A DNA stretch of 64,000 nt, taken from NCBI RefSeq assembly GCF_004217185.1, contig NZ_SHKL01000001.1, forward strand, positions 62,001 through 126,000, given 5' to 3'. This document shows, piece by piece, positions 1-8,031 of this stretch. Made by a program: the position numbers and the translations under genes. How positions within the stretch are numbered: position 1 is the first letter of the stretch; the number at the start of each line of letters is the position of its first letter. The stretch comes from Pseudonocardia sediminis. Lineage in GTDB: Bacteria; Actinomycetota; Actinomycetes; Mycobacteriales; Pseudonocardiaceae. The notes below the pieces were generated by a model. It had not been told where the DNA came from and made no database searches. It saw only the letters and a list, made by a program, of their open reading frames with translations.

Positions 1-44
1 GGCGGCCTCGCGGTCGGGGACCGCCGCCGGTGCTCAGCGGGTGG

Positions 45-1187
45 TCAGGAGGACTTCTGGCCGGGGTGCAGCACGACCTTCGTCCAGCCGTCGACGCGCT
101 TGTCGAACTGGTCGTAGCCCTGCACGGCCTCGTCGAGCGGCAGCTCCTGGGACACGATGAACCCGGGGTCGGCCTTGCCCTCGGTGATCAGGTTGCGCAG
201 GCGCAGGTTGTACATCTTGGTGTTGCACTGGCCGGTCCCCATGGACTGGCCCTTGAAGAAGAACGTGCCGTAGTCGAAGGCTAGCTTGCCCTCCTTGGCC
301 AGCTCGTTCTCCGCGCCCGGGTCCTGGGGCATGTAGACCCCCACGACGCCGATGCCGCCGGTCGGCTTGACCGCGTGCACCAGCTCGTTGAGGACGATCT
401 CCGGCTCCTCCTTGCCGTCCGGGTTGTGCGCCTGGTAGCCGACGGCGTCGACGCCGCGGTCCGCGCCACCGCCGGTCAGCTCGTTGATCTGCTCCACGAC
501 GTCGCCCGTGCTGCGGTCGATCGGGGTGGCCCCGGCCTTCTCGGCGAGCTTGAGCCGGTCGGCCTGCTGGTCGACGACGAAGACCTGCGACGCGCCCTGG
601 ATCCGCGCCGAGAGCGCCGACATCAGCCCGACCGGACCGGCGCCGTAGATCACGACGGTCTCGCCGGGCTGCATCTTGGCCAGCTCGATGCCGTGCCATC
701 CGGTGGGGAAGATGTCCGAGAGCATCGTGTAGTCGAGCTCGTGCTCGGTGCCCGGCGGGAGCTGCAGGCAGTTGAAGTCGGCCCACGGCACGCGCAGGTA
801 CTCGGCCTGGCCACCGTTGTAGGGGCCCATGCTGGCGTAGCCGTAGGCCGCGCCGGCCGATCCCGGGTTGGCCTGCAGGCAGAACCCGGTCAGGCCCTTC
901 TCGCAGTTCGTACAGGTGCCGCAGCCGATGTTGAACGGCAGCGACACGCGGTCGCCGACCTTCACGCCGGTGACGGCGTTCCCGACCTCCTCGACGATCC
1001 CCATGTTCTCGTGGCCGAGCACCTTGCCGACCTCGACGTTCGTGCGGCCCTCGTACATGTGCAGGTCGGAGCCGCAGATGTTGGTCGTGGTCATGCGGAC
1101 GACGGCGTCGGTCGGCGCCTCGATGGTCGGGTCGGCGACGTCGTTCACCGAGACGTCGAACGGGCCGTTGTAGACGAGTGCCTTCAC
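45..1187 (-). CDS. Zinc-dependent formaldehyde/alcohol dehydrogenase (glutathione-independent type)
   Basis: 380-aa medium-chain zinc dehydrogenase. Catalytic zinc ligands are C38 and H59-E60 (GHEN), the structural zinc site is C89, C92, C95 and C103, and the NAD-binding motif GAGPVG sits near 180-185. The sequence and length fit the FdhA-like family, which oxidises formaldehyde with NAD without added glutathione; the true substrate is not provable from sequence. The GTG start at 1187 was chosen because a GGAGG sits about 7 nt upstream and the protein then begins MKALVYNG, as in the family. It is divergent from the catalase-fold gene, with a perfect palindrome between them at 1214-1233. Confidence 0.85.
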   Translation of the reverse strand: MKALVYNGPFDVSVNDVADPTIEAPTDAVVRMTTTNICGSDLHMYEGRTNVEVGKVLGHENMGIVEEVGNAVTGVKVGDRVSLPFNIGCGTCTNCEKGLTGFCLQANPGSAGAAYGYASMGPYNGGQAEYLRVPWADFNCLQLPPGTEHELDYTMLSDIFPTGWHGIELAKMQPGETVVIYGAGPVGLMSALSARIQGASQVFVVDQQADRLKLAEKAGATPIDRSTGDVVEQINELTGGGADRGVDAVGYQAHNPDGKEEPEIVLNELVHAVKPTGGIGVVGVYMPQDPGAENELAKEGKLAFDYGTFFFKGQSMGTGQCNTKMYNLRLRNLITEGKADPGFIVSQELPLDEAVQGYDQFDKRVDGWTKVVLHPGQKSS

Positions 1188-1213
1188 AGGGGTACCTCCA
1201 GGTTGCCGGACAC

Positions 1214-1233
1214 GCATGCGCGTCAGCGCATGC
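1214..1233. promoter_or_regulatory. Palindrome in divergent promoter region
   Basis: GCATGCGC and GCGCATGC face each other across a 4-nt spacer (GTCA), between the dehydrogenase and the catalase-fold gene. Its position suggests an operator for one or both genes. No regulator gene is adjacent, so the binding protein is unknown. Confidence 0.4.
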
Positions 1234-1329
1234 GATACCGGTCGCATGCCCGGCGCCCGGCCCCGGAAACGTGGTGCTCGCCCGTGCCCGACCCGCGCTT
1301 GGGTAGACGATCAACGGGTATCCGCGGTG

Positions 1330-2406
1330 GTGAGCACGAACCAGACGCGCACCGCACCGATCCCGTACAGCGACGACGTCGAGCAGATCCAGCCCCACGA
1401 GGCCGAGCACATCCAGCGCTGCATCGACGCCATGCACCGCACCAACGAGATGACGTTCGACCAGCACCGTCACGGCTACCGCGCCACGCACGCCAAGAGT
1501 CACGGCATCCTGCGCGGGACCCTCGAGATCCACGACGACCTGCCGCCGGAGCTGGCCCAGGGCCTGTTCGCGACGCCGGGCACGCACCCCGTCGTGGTCC
1601 GGATCGCGACCGAGACCGGCCAGCTCGACGACGACCGCGCCGCCAACGCGCGCGGGTTCTCGCTCAAGGTCCTCGACGTGCCCGGTGAGAAGATGCATCC
1701 GCGGACGCCGGACCTGCCGGTGCAGGACCTCCTGTTCAACACGCTGCCGGTGCTGCCGCCGGGGACGGCGAAGAAGTTCATGGAGCTCGCCGAGATCCGG
1801 GAGCGCTACTTCCACGACCTCGAGGGGATGGACGAGGCCGTCGGTGAGCGCGACGACGCCGAGGAGCTGACCGCCTTCGGCCGGCTGGCCAACATCCACC
1901 CGCTCGCGCACGCCTACTACACCCAGGCCGCGTTCCGGTACGGCGACTACGTCGCCAAGATCGCGGTGTACCCGGGCACGGCCGAGCAGGAGGCACTGTC
2001 CGAGCGCTCGGTCACCGACGCCGACCCGGACCACATCCTGCGCGACCTGCTCGCGAGCTGGGCGACCGATCGCGAGACCGTGTTCGACGTCCGGGTGCAG
2101 CTGCGCACGAACGCCGAGACGATGCCCGTCGAGGACGCGGCCGTGTACTGGCCGGAGGACGAGAGCCCCTACCGCAGCGTGGCGACCGTGCGGCTGCCCC
2201 CGCAGGACGCGTACTCCCCGGCCCGGCGCGTGTTCGCCGACGACCGGCTGGCGTTCCGGCCGTGGAACGGCCTGCCGGCGCACCGCCCGCTGGGATCGGT
2301 GAACCGCCTGCGCCGCCGCGCCTACGAGGTGATGGGGCAGCAACGCTTCACGCTCAACGCGACCACCGGCACGGAGATGACCTCGGTCGACGAACTGCCG
2401 TTCTAG
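1330..2406 (+). CDS. Catalase-fold heme protein (catalase-related family)
   Basis: 358 aa with the GTG at 1330 (GTG at 1327 is equally possible; no strong Shine-Dalgarno is visible). The stretch ATHAKSHGILRGTLEI near residue 60 aligns with the distal-histidine segment of catalases (HAKG..GTFEV), and the C-terminal RRRAY fits the R-x-x-x-Y proximal heme-ligand pattern. It is shorter than a true catalase (about 480 aa or more) and resembles the small y4iL-like catalase-related group. Likely a cytoplasmic heme protein acting on peroxides; actual catalase activity is uncertain. A convergent hairpin terminator follows. Confidence 0.75.
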   Translation: MSTNQTRTAPIPYSDDVEQIQPHEAEHIQRCIDAMHRTNEMTFDQHRHGYRATHAKSHGILRGTLEIHDDLPPELAQGLFATPGTHPVVVRIATETGQLDDDRAANARGFSLKVLDVPGEKMHPRTPDLPVQDLLFNTLPVLPPGTAKKFMELAEIRERYFHDLEGMDEAVGERDDAEELTAFGRLANIHPLAHAYYTQAAFRYGDYVAKIAVYPGTAEQEALSERSVTDADPDHILRDLLASWATDRETVFDVRVQLRTNAETMPVEDAAVYWPEDESPYRSVATVRLPPQDAYSPARRVFADDRLAFRPWNGLPAHRPLGSVNRLRRRAYEVMGQQRFTLNATTGTEMTSVDELPF

Positions 2407-2433
2407 ACGTTCGTACAGATACACGGACGTATG

Positions 2434-2471
2434 AACCAGGCCCCGCCGGATCCCCCGGGCGGGGCCTGGTT
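2434..2471. terminator. Bidirectional hairpin terminator
   Basis: Perfect 14-bp inverted repeat (AACCAGGCCCCGCC and its complement) with a 10-nt loop between two convergent genes. The left arm starts AA and the right arm ends TT, so a short T tail is read from either side. Confidence 0.75.
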
Positions 2472-2489
2472 CTCGTCACGGGTGTGCGG

Positions 2490-2903
2490 TCAGGACGGCT
2501 TGGCCCACCACAGCTCCCACGCGATCCGATCCGGGTCGAACACCGAGACGAACTCGGCGTAGCCGGCGTCGCGGACGGGGGAGTGCTCGACGCCGAGCTC
2601 GTCGAACCGCGCCGACCAGGCGTCGAGGTCGGCCCGCTCGGAGACGTGGACCGCGACGTGGTCGAGACCCGTCCGCGACGGGTCGAACAGGTCGTCGGAG
2701 CGCCGGTGCGGCTCGTGGATGCCGAGCACGAACCCGCTGTCCGGGTGCTTCAACAACTGCCGCGGGTGGCCCGCCTCGGGCGGACCCTCCTTGGCCTCGC
2801 CGGAGCGCTCGAACCCCAGGACCCGCTCGTACCAGGCGATGCTCGCCGCCATGTCGCGCACGACGATCGCGACGTGCGCGACGGCGGAGAACGTCACGGT
2901 CAC
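2490..2903 (-). CDS. VOC (glyoxalase/bleomycin resistance) family protein
   Basis: 137 aa. The first beta strand and helix (HVAIVVRDMAASIAWYERVLGF) and the second half (LDHVAVHVSERADLDAWSARF) form one two-module VOC domain of the metal-dependent lyase/dioxygenase superfamily. The GTG start at 2903 overlaps the TGA of the upstream aldehyde dehydrogenase as GTGA, so translation is probably coupled. An upstream ATG at 2912 would sit inside the dehydrogenase gene and is less likely. The substrate cannot be deduced; coupling to the dehydrogenase suggests handling of the same or a related aldehyde. Confidence 0.8.
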   Translation of the reverse strand: MTVTFSAVAHVAIVVRDMAASIAWYERVLGFERSGEAKEGPPEAGHPRQLLKHPDSGFVLGIHEPHRRSDDLFDPSRTGLDHVAVHVSERADLDAWSARFDELGVEHSPVRDAGYAEFVSVFDPDRIAWELWWAKPS

Positions 2904-4276
2904 TGGATCCACACCGTCTTCGCGTTGACGAACGACTGCGGCCCGAAGTCGGCCAGCTCGCGCCCGTAGCCGGAGTTCTTCGCCCCGCCGAACGGGACCT
3001 CGGCCGTCGACTCGGTGAACTTGTTGATGTACATCATTCCGGTCTCGACCTCGTTGACGAAGCGCTCCTTCTCCGCGTCGTCGGTGGTCCAGGCGCTGCC
3101 GCCCAGGCCGAACGGGGAGTCGTTGGCGATCCGGATCGCGTCGTCGACGTCGTTCGCACGGAAGATCATCGCGACCGGACCGAACAGCTCCTCGCGGTAG
3201 GCGGGGGCGTCCTCCGGGATGTCGGTCAGCACCGACGGCGGGTAGAAGTTTCCCGGTCCGCCGAGGGGCTTGCCGCCGGTGAGCAGCCGGGCGCCCGCGG
3301 CGACGCTGTCCCGCACCTGCTTGTCGAGGTCGGTGACCCCCTGGGCCTGCGACATCGGGCCGACGTCGGTGCCGTCGTCCATCGGGTCGCCGACGGTCAG
3401 GGCCTCCATCGACGCGACCATCTTCTCGGTGAACGCGTCCACGACGTCGGCGTGCACGATGAAGCGCTTCGCGTTGATGCAGGACTGGCCGTTGTTGAGC
3501 AGGCGCGAGGTGACGGCCTGCTCGACCGTGGCGTCGAGGTCGGCCGAGGGCATCACGATGAACGGGTCGCTGCCGCCGAGCTCGAGCACGCTGGCCTTGA
3601 CGTTCTTCCCGGCGCGCGCGCCGACCTCACGCCCGGCCGGCTCGCTGCCGGTCAGGGTGACGGCGCGGACGCGGTCGTCGTCGATCATCGCCTCGATCTT
3701 CGACGAGCCGACGAGCAGCGTCTGGAACGCGCCCTCGGGCAGCCCGGCGCGGGTGAACACGTCCTCGATCGCGGTCGCGACCTGCGGGACGTTCGACGCG
3801 TGCTTGAGCAGCCCGACGTTGCCGGCCATCAGCGCGGGGGCGGCGAAGCGGAACACCTGCCAGTACGGGAAGTTCCACGGCATGACGGCCAGCACCGGCC
3901 CGAGCGGCTGGAACCGGGTGAACACCCGCGCGCCCTCGGGTGCGCTCTTCGGGGACCACGGCACGTCGGCCAGGGCGCGCTCGGCGTTGTCGGCGTACCA
4001 GCGCAGCCCGTACGCGCACTTCGACACCTCGCCCTTCGCCGAGGCGAACGTCTTGCCCATCTCCAGGGTGGCGAGACGGGCGAACTCGTCGGTCTCGGCG
4101 TCGAGGATGTCCGCGGCGGCGCGCAGCCAGCCGGAGCGCTGGGCGAACGTGGTGTCGCGGTAGGCCTGGAACGCGTCGTGCGCGCGCTGGAGCTTCTGCT
4201 CGATCTGGTCGTCGGTGAGCTCGTCGAACTCCCGGACGACCTCGCCGGTCGCGGGGTTCGTCGTTGAGATTGCCAT
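2900..4276 (-). CDS. NAD(P)-dependent aldehyde dehydrogenase, succinate-semialdehyde dehydrogenase type
   Basis: 458 aa, full-length for the family. The catalytic cysteine is C266 in NNGQSCINAKR, the general base is E232 in LELGGSDPF, and PWNFPYWQ near 133-140 lines the substrate/cofactor pocket. Overall it is closest to mycobacterial GabD1-like enzymes, which oxidise succinate semialdehyde to succinate; exact substrate specificity is inferred. It starts with ATG at 4276 and runs into the VOC gene through a GTGA overlap. An inverted repeat lies 58 nt upstream. Confidence 0.85.
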   Translation of the reverse strand: MAISTTNPATGEVVREFDELTDDQIEQKLQRAHDAFQAYRDTTFAQRSGWLRAAADILDAETDEFARLATLEMGKTFASAKGEVSKCAYGLRWYADNAERALADVPWSPKSAPEGARVFTRFQPLGPVLAVMPWNFPYWQVFRFAAPALMAGNVGLLKHASNVPQVATAIEDVFTRAGLPEGAFQTLLVGSSKIEAMIDDDRVRAVTLTGSEPAGREVGARAGKNVKASVLELGGSDPFIVMPSADLDATVEQAVTSRLLNNGQSCINAKRFIVHADVVDAFTEKMVASMEALTVGDPMDDGTDVGPMSQAQGVTDLDKQVRDSVAAGARLLTGGKPLGGPGNFYPPSVLTDIPEDAPAYREELFGPVAMIFRANDVDDAIRIANDSPFGLGGSAWTTDDAEKERFVNEVETGMMYINKFTESTAEVPFGGAKNSGYGRELADFGPQSFVNAKTVWIQ

Positions 4277-4333
4277 GACAGCGGGCTACCCGCTCGGCGT
4301 CGGCGGACACGTGACGGTCTCCGCCACGAACGA

Positions 4334-4381
4334 TCGAGCGTCACGGAAGGGACGATCGCTCGACCAGAACGTGACGCTCGA
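4334..4381. promoter_or_regulatory. 12-bp inverted repeat between tandem genes
   Basis: TCGAGCGTCACG at 4334-4345 and its exact complement at 4370-4381, with 24 nt between. It lies after the GyrI-like gene and before the aldehyde dehydrogenase start, so it can be read as a terminator of the former or an operator of the latter. The core GCGTCAC recurs in the intergenic repeats at 47.4-47.6 kb. Confidence 0.45.
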
Positions 4382-4395
4382 AACGGCAGGGGACC

Positions 4396-4893
4396 TCAGT
4401 CGGCGAGCCGGAAGGTCAGCTCGGTGACCCAGGCGTCGATCGAGACCTCCATCGGATTCGAGTGGAAGGCCTCCAGCCGGCATCCCCAGCGGTCCCCGTC
4501 GGGCCTGCGTTCCACGTCCCACCGGTGACCGTGCTCCTCACCCCAGGCAAGCAGCCCGTCGGTGACGGCGATCAGCTCGTCCGGATGGCCGGTGTGGGTC
4601 AGCGTCGCGTACCGACCGGCCGGGATGACGCGCGTCTGCCACAGCTCGTCCCGGGGAGCCGGGCCGAGCACCGGCACGCCGGCCTCCACCGTGAGCGACC
4701 GGTCCATGTCGATCAGCAGGTAACGCAGGAACGGTGCCCCGGCCGGCGCGACCCCGAGCTCGGCGAGCCGGCCGATCAGGACCGGGATCCGGTCGGCGAT
4801 CTCGCCCATCGTCGTCATCGTGACCGTGCGGGTCACCCCGACGTAGGACTGCTCGGTGCGTTCGACGATCTGCGGTGTCGGAAACGTCTGCAT
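4396..4893 (-). CDS. GyrI-like effector-binding domain protein
   Basis: 165 aa from the ATG at 4893 (MQTFPTPQIV). An in-frame ATG at 4950 would add 19 residues unlike the family. The body is a lone GyrI/AraC-type ligand-binding domain with two repeats (YVGVTRTVTMTTM..; RVIPAGRYATLTHTG). There is no DNA-binding domain, so it is more likely a small-molecule binder than a transcription factor. It lies downstream of a TetR gene on the same strand, separated by about 118 nt. Confidence 0.7.
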   Translation of the reverse strand: MQTFPTPQIVERTEQSYVGVTRTVTMTTMGEIADRIPVLIGRLAELGVAPAGAPFLRYLLIDMDRSLTVEAGVPVLGPAPRDELWQTRVIPAGRYATLTHTGHPDELIAVTDGLLAWGEEHGHRWDVERRPDGDRWGCRLEAFHSNPMEVSIDAWVTELTFRLAD

Positions 4894-5011
4894 GAGGTGT
4901 CGACCGTGCGGATGGCCGGGAATCATCGGTGTGCGCGTGGGCCGAGACACTGATCGACTTCTGTGGACATCTCCGGGCCACCGGCGGCCCGGATCCTTCC
5001 TCAGGCGTCGA

Positions 5012-5641
5012 TCATGAACCGGGGCCGGTGCCGGGCGGGGACCAGGCCCGCCCCGCCCGCAGGGCGGCCAGGCCCGGCCAGACGACGGTCATCAGCTGCG
5101 CCGCGAGGTCCTCCGGCGTCCCGCTGCCGCCGTCGAAGTACCAGTCGGCGAGCCCCTCCGTGGCCCCCACCAGCGTCGACGCCACCGGGAGCGCGGCGGC
5201 CGGGTCGACCGCGGAGTCGGCCAGCAGCTCCGCGACGCGGGTGACGATCCGGCTGCGGGCGTCGAACACCTCACCGGCGAACGTGCCGGAGCGGGCCTGC
5301 CGGTAGAGCACCATCCAGCCCTCGCGGTGCGTGGTGACGGTGGTGAAGAACGCGCGCAGCCCGCGGAACAGCCGCGTCTCCGGGTCCGCGCTGCCGAGGT
5401 CACCGGACACCGAGGTCAGCAGCCGTTCCGCCTCGCGCCGGATGCAGCGGGCGAACAGCTCCTCCTTCGACCCGCCGCCGTGGGTGTAGACCATCGGCTT
5501 CGAGACCCCGGCCTCGTCGGCGACGTCGTCCATCGACGCGTCGTGGAAGCCGCTGCGGGCGAACACCCGGGCCGCCCCGTCCAGCACCTGGCGCTCCCGC
5601 TGCTCGGGCGGGAGACGGCGGCGGGCCGGAGCGGGAGTCAC
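5012..5641 (-). CDS. TetR family transcriptional regulator
   Basis: 209 aa. The N-terminal helix-turn-helix spans about residues 12-58 (ERQVLDGAARVFARSGF, then the recognition region ADEAGVSKPMVYTH); the remainder is an all-helical ligand domain. It is divergent from the SCP2/acyl-CoA dehydrogenase operon. The shared 91-nt gap holds a good sigma-A-type promoter overlapped by a small palindrome, plus two tandem palindromes. It most likely represses that operon in response to an acyl-CoA-like ligand (inference from context). Confidence 0.85.
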   Translation of the reverse strand: MTPAPARRRLPPEQRERQVLDGAARVFARSGFHDASMDDVADEAGVSKPMVYTHGGGSKEELFARCIRREAERLLTSVSGDLGSADPETRLFRGLRAFFTTVTTHREGWMVLYRQARSGTFAGEVFDARSRIVTRVAELLADSAVDPAAALPVASTLVGATEGLADWYFDGGSGTPEDLAAQLMTVVWPGLAALRAGRAWSPPGTGPGS

Positions 5642-5643
5642 TC

Positions 5644-5673
5644 TTGCATCTTATCTACTCGTGCGTAAAGTAG
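5644..5673 (+). promoter_or_regulatory. Promoter with overlapping palindrome for the SCP2 operon
   Basis: TTGCAT at 5644-5649, a 16-nt spacer and TAAAGT at 5666-5671 form a plausible -35/-10 pair. CTACT (5655-5659) and AGTAG (5669-5673) make an inverted repeat overlapping the -10 box, as expected for a TetR repressor site. Confidence 0.5.
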
Positions 5674-5687
5674 CCACAAGATCGGAA

Positions 5688-5704
5688 CGGTACCGCCGGT
5701 ACCG
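5688..5704. promoter_or_regulatory. Tandem CGGTACCG palindromes
   Basis: Two identical self-complementary octamers, CGGTACCG, are separated by a single C, just downstream of the predicted -10 box. Binding here would block promoter clearance. Candidate operator for the neighbouring TetR regulator. Confidence 0.4.
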
Positions 5705-5732
5705 GATACCCCACGGTGAGGTGGATGCCGCG

Positions 5733-6263
5733 ATGGCCGACACGGTCGACGTCAACGAACTGGGTCGCAGCGTCGACCCGAAGTCGCTGTCCGACGAGCA
5801 GCTGATCGAGACCCTGACCGTCGCGTTGCGCGACGGGGACCCCGCCGACGTCGACCCGTCGCTGTTCGCGCGGCTGGTCAAGAGCGCGTCGAAGTCGCAG
5901 CTGTCCACGGTCATGTCCTCGAGCGTGCGCCGGGACGTGCTGGAGGCGATCTTCGGCCGGATGAGCGAGTTCTACTCGTCGCAGGGCGCGAGCGGGAAGC
6001 GTCAGGTCGTGCACTGGCACATCAAGGACGGCAAGGAGCTCGACAGCTTCCAGACCGTGCTGGCCGACGGCACCTGCACCGTCACCCACGGCACCGACGA
6101 GGAGTACCGCACCGCGCTGACGATGCCGGGCACCGAGTTCCTCAAGGTCGTCACGAACAACGCCAGCCCGGTCACGTTGTTCATGACCCGCAAGCTCAAG
6201 GTCGAGGGGGACGTCGGTTTCGCGACGGCCCTGCAGAAGATGTTCACGATCCCGTCCGCCTGA
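5733..6263 (+). CDS. SCP2 sterol-binding domain protein
   Basis: 176 aa from the ATG at 5733; a GGTGAGGTGG purine stretch ends about 9 nt upstream, which decided this start over longer in-frame alternatives. The C-terminal two-thirds (VHWHIKDGKELDSF, GTDEEYRTALTMPGTEFLKV) match an SCP2 lipid/sterol carrier fold with a hydrophobic cavity for acyl chains or sterols. It lies 15 nt before an acyl-CoA dehydrogenase, probably co-transcribed, suggesting delivery or binding of a lipophilic acyl substrate. Confidence 0.75.
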   Translation: MADTVDVNELGRSVDPKSLSDEQLIETLTVALRDGDPADVDPSLFARLVKSASKSQLSTVMSSSVRRDVLEAIFGRMSEFYSSQGASGKRQVVHWHIKDGKELDSFQTVLADGTCTVTHGTDEEYRTALTMPGTEFLKVVTNNASPVTLFMTRKLKVEGDVGFATALQKMFTIPSA

Positions 6264-6278
6264 CGAGAAGGACCGACG

Positions 6279-7487
6279 ATGTTCTCCTTCGAACTGTCCG
6301 AGGAGCACCGCGACCTGCGGGAATGGGTGCACGGGTTCGCCGCCGACGTGGTCCGCCCGGCCGCCGCCGAGTGGGACGAGCGGGAGGAGACCCCGTGGCC
6401 GATCCTGCAGGAGGCCGCGAAGATCGAGCTCTACAGCTTCGAGACCCTCGCGTCGTTCTGGGGTGACGAGTCCGGTCTGTCGATGCCCCTGGTGAACGAG
6501 GAGCTCTTCTGGGGTGACGGCGGCATCGGGATGGCGATCTTCGGCACGACGCTGGCGGTGGCCGGTATCTTCGCCTCCGGCACCCCGGACCAGATGGTCG
6601 AGTTCATCCCGCAGTGCTACGGCGACGCCGCGGACCCGAAGGTCGGCGCGTTCTGCTCCTCGGAGCCCGAGTCCGGGTCCGACGTCGGGGCCATGCGCAC
6701 CCGCGCCGTCTACGACGAGGCGCGCGACCAGTGGACGCTGTCCGGGCAGAAGGCCTGGGCGACCAACGGTGGGATCGCGAACCTGCACGTCGTCCAGGCG
6801 GTCGTCGACCCGGAGCTGGGCACCAAGGGGCAGGCCGCGTTCGTCGTCCCGCACGGCACGCCCGGCCTGGAGTCCACCCGCAAGATCAAGAAGATGGGGC
6901 TGCGCGCCTCGCACACCGCCGACGTCTTCCTCGACGACGTCGTCGTGCCCGGCAACTGCCTGCTCGGCGGCAAGGACAAGCTCGACGAGCGCCTGGCCCG
7001 CGCCCGATCCGGGGAGCGGTCGAAGGGTTCGGCCGCGATGCAGACGTTCGAGCTGTCCCGCCCGACCGTCGGGGCCCAGGCGATCGGCATCGCCCGCGCC
7101 GCCTACGAGTACGCGCTGGAGTACGCGAAGGAGCGGACGACGTTCGGCCGCCCGATCATCGACAACCAGTCGATCGCGTTCACCCTCGCCGACATGAAGA
7201 CCGAGATCGACGCGGCCCGCCTGCTGGTGTGGCGCGCGGCCTGGATGGGGCGCAACAACGTCGCGTTCGAGGCCGGCGAGGGCTCGATGTCCAAGCTCAA
7301 GGCCGGACGGGTCGCGGTGTGGTCGACGGAGCGCGCGATCCAGATCCTGGGCGGCGCCGGCTTCTCCCGCGAGCACCCGGTGGAACGCATGCACCGGGAC
7401 TCGAAGATCTACGACATCTTCGAGGGCACCGAGCAGATCCAGCAGCTCGTCATCGCCCGGGCGATCAGCGGGCGGCACATCGCCTGA
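6279..7487 (+). CDS. Acyl-CoA dehydrogenase
   Basis: 402 aa, full-length FAD-dependent acyl-CoA dehydrogenase with N-terminal helical, middle beta-barrel (FCSSEPESGSDVGAM, the FAD/substrate signature) and C-terminal helical domains. The C-terminal YDIFEGTEQIQQL carries the catalytic-glutamate motif used for alpha-proton abstraction. It introduces the first double bond in an acyl-CoA beta-oxidation-type pathway. Operon partner of the SCP2 gene under the divergent TetR gene. Chain-length or steroid specificity is not readable from the sequence. Confidence 0.88.
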   Translation: MFSFELSEEHRDLREWVHGFAADVVRPAAAEWDEREETPWPILQEAAKIELYSFETLASFWGDESGLSMPLVNEELFWGDGGIGMAIFGTTLAVAGIFASGTPDQMVEFIPQCYGDAADPKVGAFCSSEPESGSDVGAMRTRAVYDEARDQWTLSGQKAWATNGGIANLHVVQAVVDPELGTKGQAAFVVPHGTPGLESTRKIKKMGLRASHTADVFLDDVVVPGNCLLGGKDKLDERLARARSGERSKGSAAMQTFELSRPTVGAQAIGIARAAYEYALEYAKERTTFGRPIIDNQSIAFTLADMKTEIDAARLLVWRAAWMGRNNVAFEAGEGSMSKLKAGRVAVWSTERAIQILGGAGFSREHPVERMHRDSKIYDIFEGTEQIQQLVIARAISGRHIA

Positions 7488-7537
7488 GGTCGCCGCCGCG
7501 CCGGTCGAAAACTTTCCCGACGAAGTCGTGTCGAGGA

Positions 7538-7564
7538 TGTCGAGACCGGCGTGGCGGCTTCGTC
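7538..7564 (+). promoter_or_regulatory. Candidate ECF42-type promoter
   Basis: TGTCGA at 7538-7543, a 17-nt spacer and CGTC at 7561-7564. This fits the published ECF42 consensus (TGTCGA at -35, CGA/TC at -10). It lies 50 nt before the DGPF gene, which is co-oriented with the ECF42-type sigma gene, so the sigma factor may control its own operon. Another TGTCGA at 7529-7534 lacks a well-spaced -10. Confidence 0.55.
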
Positions 7565-7613
7565 CCCGGTGCGGATGCGGCCACGGTGGCCGCACCGGAC
7601 CGAGGGGACGACC

Positions 7614-8018
7614 ATGAAGTACCTGCTGCTCAAGCACTACCGCGGCGCGCCGGCGCCGGTCAACGACGTCCCGATGGACCAGTGGTCCCCGCAGGAGGTC
7701 GACGACCACATCCGGTTCATGAACGACTTCGCCGCCCGGCTCGAGGGCACCGGCGAGTTCGTCGACGGGCAGGCGCTCTCGCCCGAGGGCACGTTCGTCC
7801 GCTACGACGGGGAGGGCCGCCCGCCGGTCACCGACGGGCCCTTCGCCGAGACCAAGGACCTGATCGCCGGCTGGATGATCATCGACGTCGAGAGCTACGA
7901 CCGGGCGCTGGAGCTGGCCGGCGAGCTGTCGGCGGCCCCCGGGGCCGGCGGGAAGCCGATCCACGAGTGGCTCGAGGTGCGTCCGTTCCTGACCGCCCCG
8001 CCGACGGTCGCCGAGTGA
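7614..8018 (+). CDS. DGPF/YCII-domain protein
   Basis: 134 aa from the ATG at 7614, preceded by CGAGGGGACG. It carries the hallmark DGPFAETKDLIAGWM segment of the DGPF (YCII-related) family, small ferredoxin-like-fold proteins of unknown function. These are the standard genomic partners of ECF42 sigma factors, and here the sigma gene follows 13 nt downstream. A candidate ECF42 promoter lies just upstream. Confidence 0.85.
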   Translation: MKYLLLKHYRGAPAPVNDVPMDQWSPQEVDDHIRFMNDFAARLEGTGEFVDGQALSPEGTFVRYDGEGRPPVTDGPFAETKDLIAGWMIIDVESYDRALELAGELSAAPGAGGKPIHEWLEVRPFLTAPPTVAE

Positions 8019-8031
8019 CGGGACCAGCCGG

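Noticed and set aside
1..44. Small inverted repeat at the window edge (GGCGG...CCGCC)
   Set aside because: Short arms and a truncated context; it may be part of a terminator for the first gene but cannot be supported.
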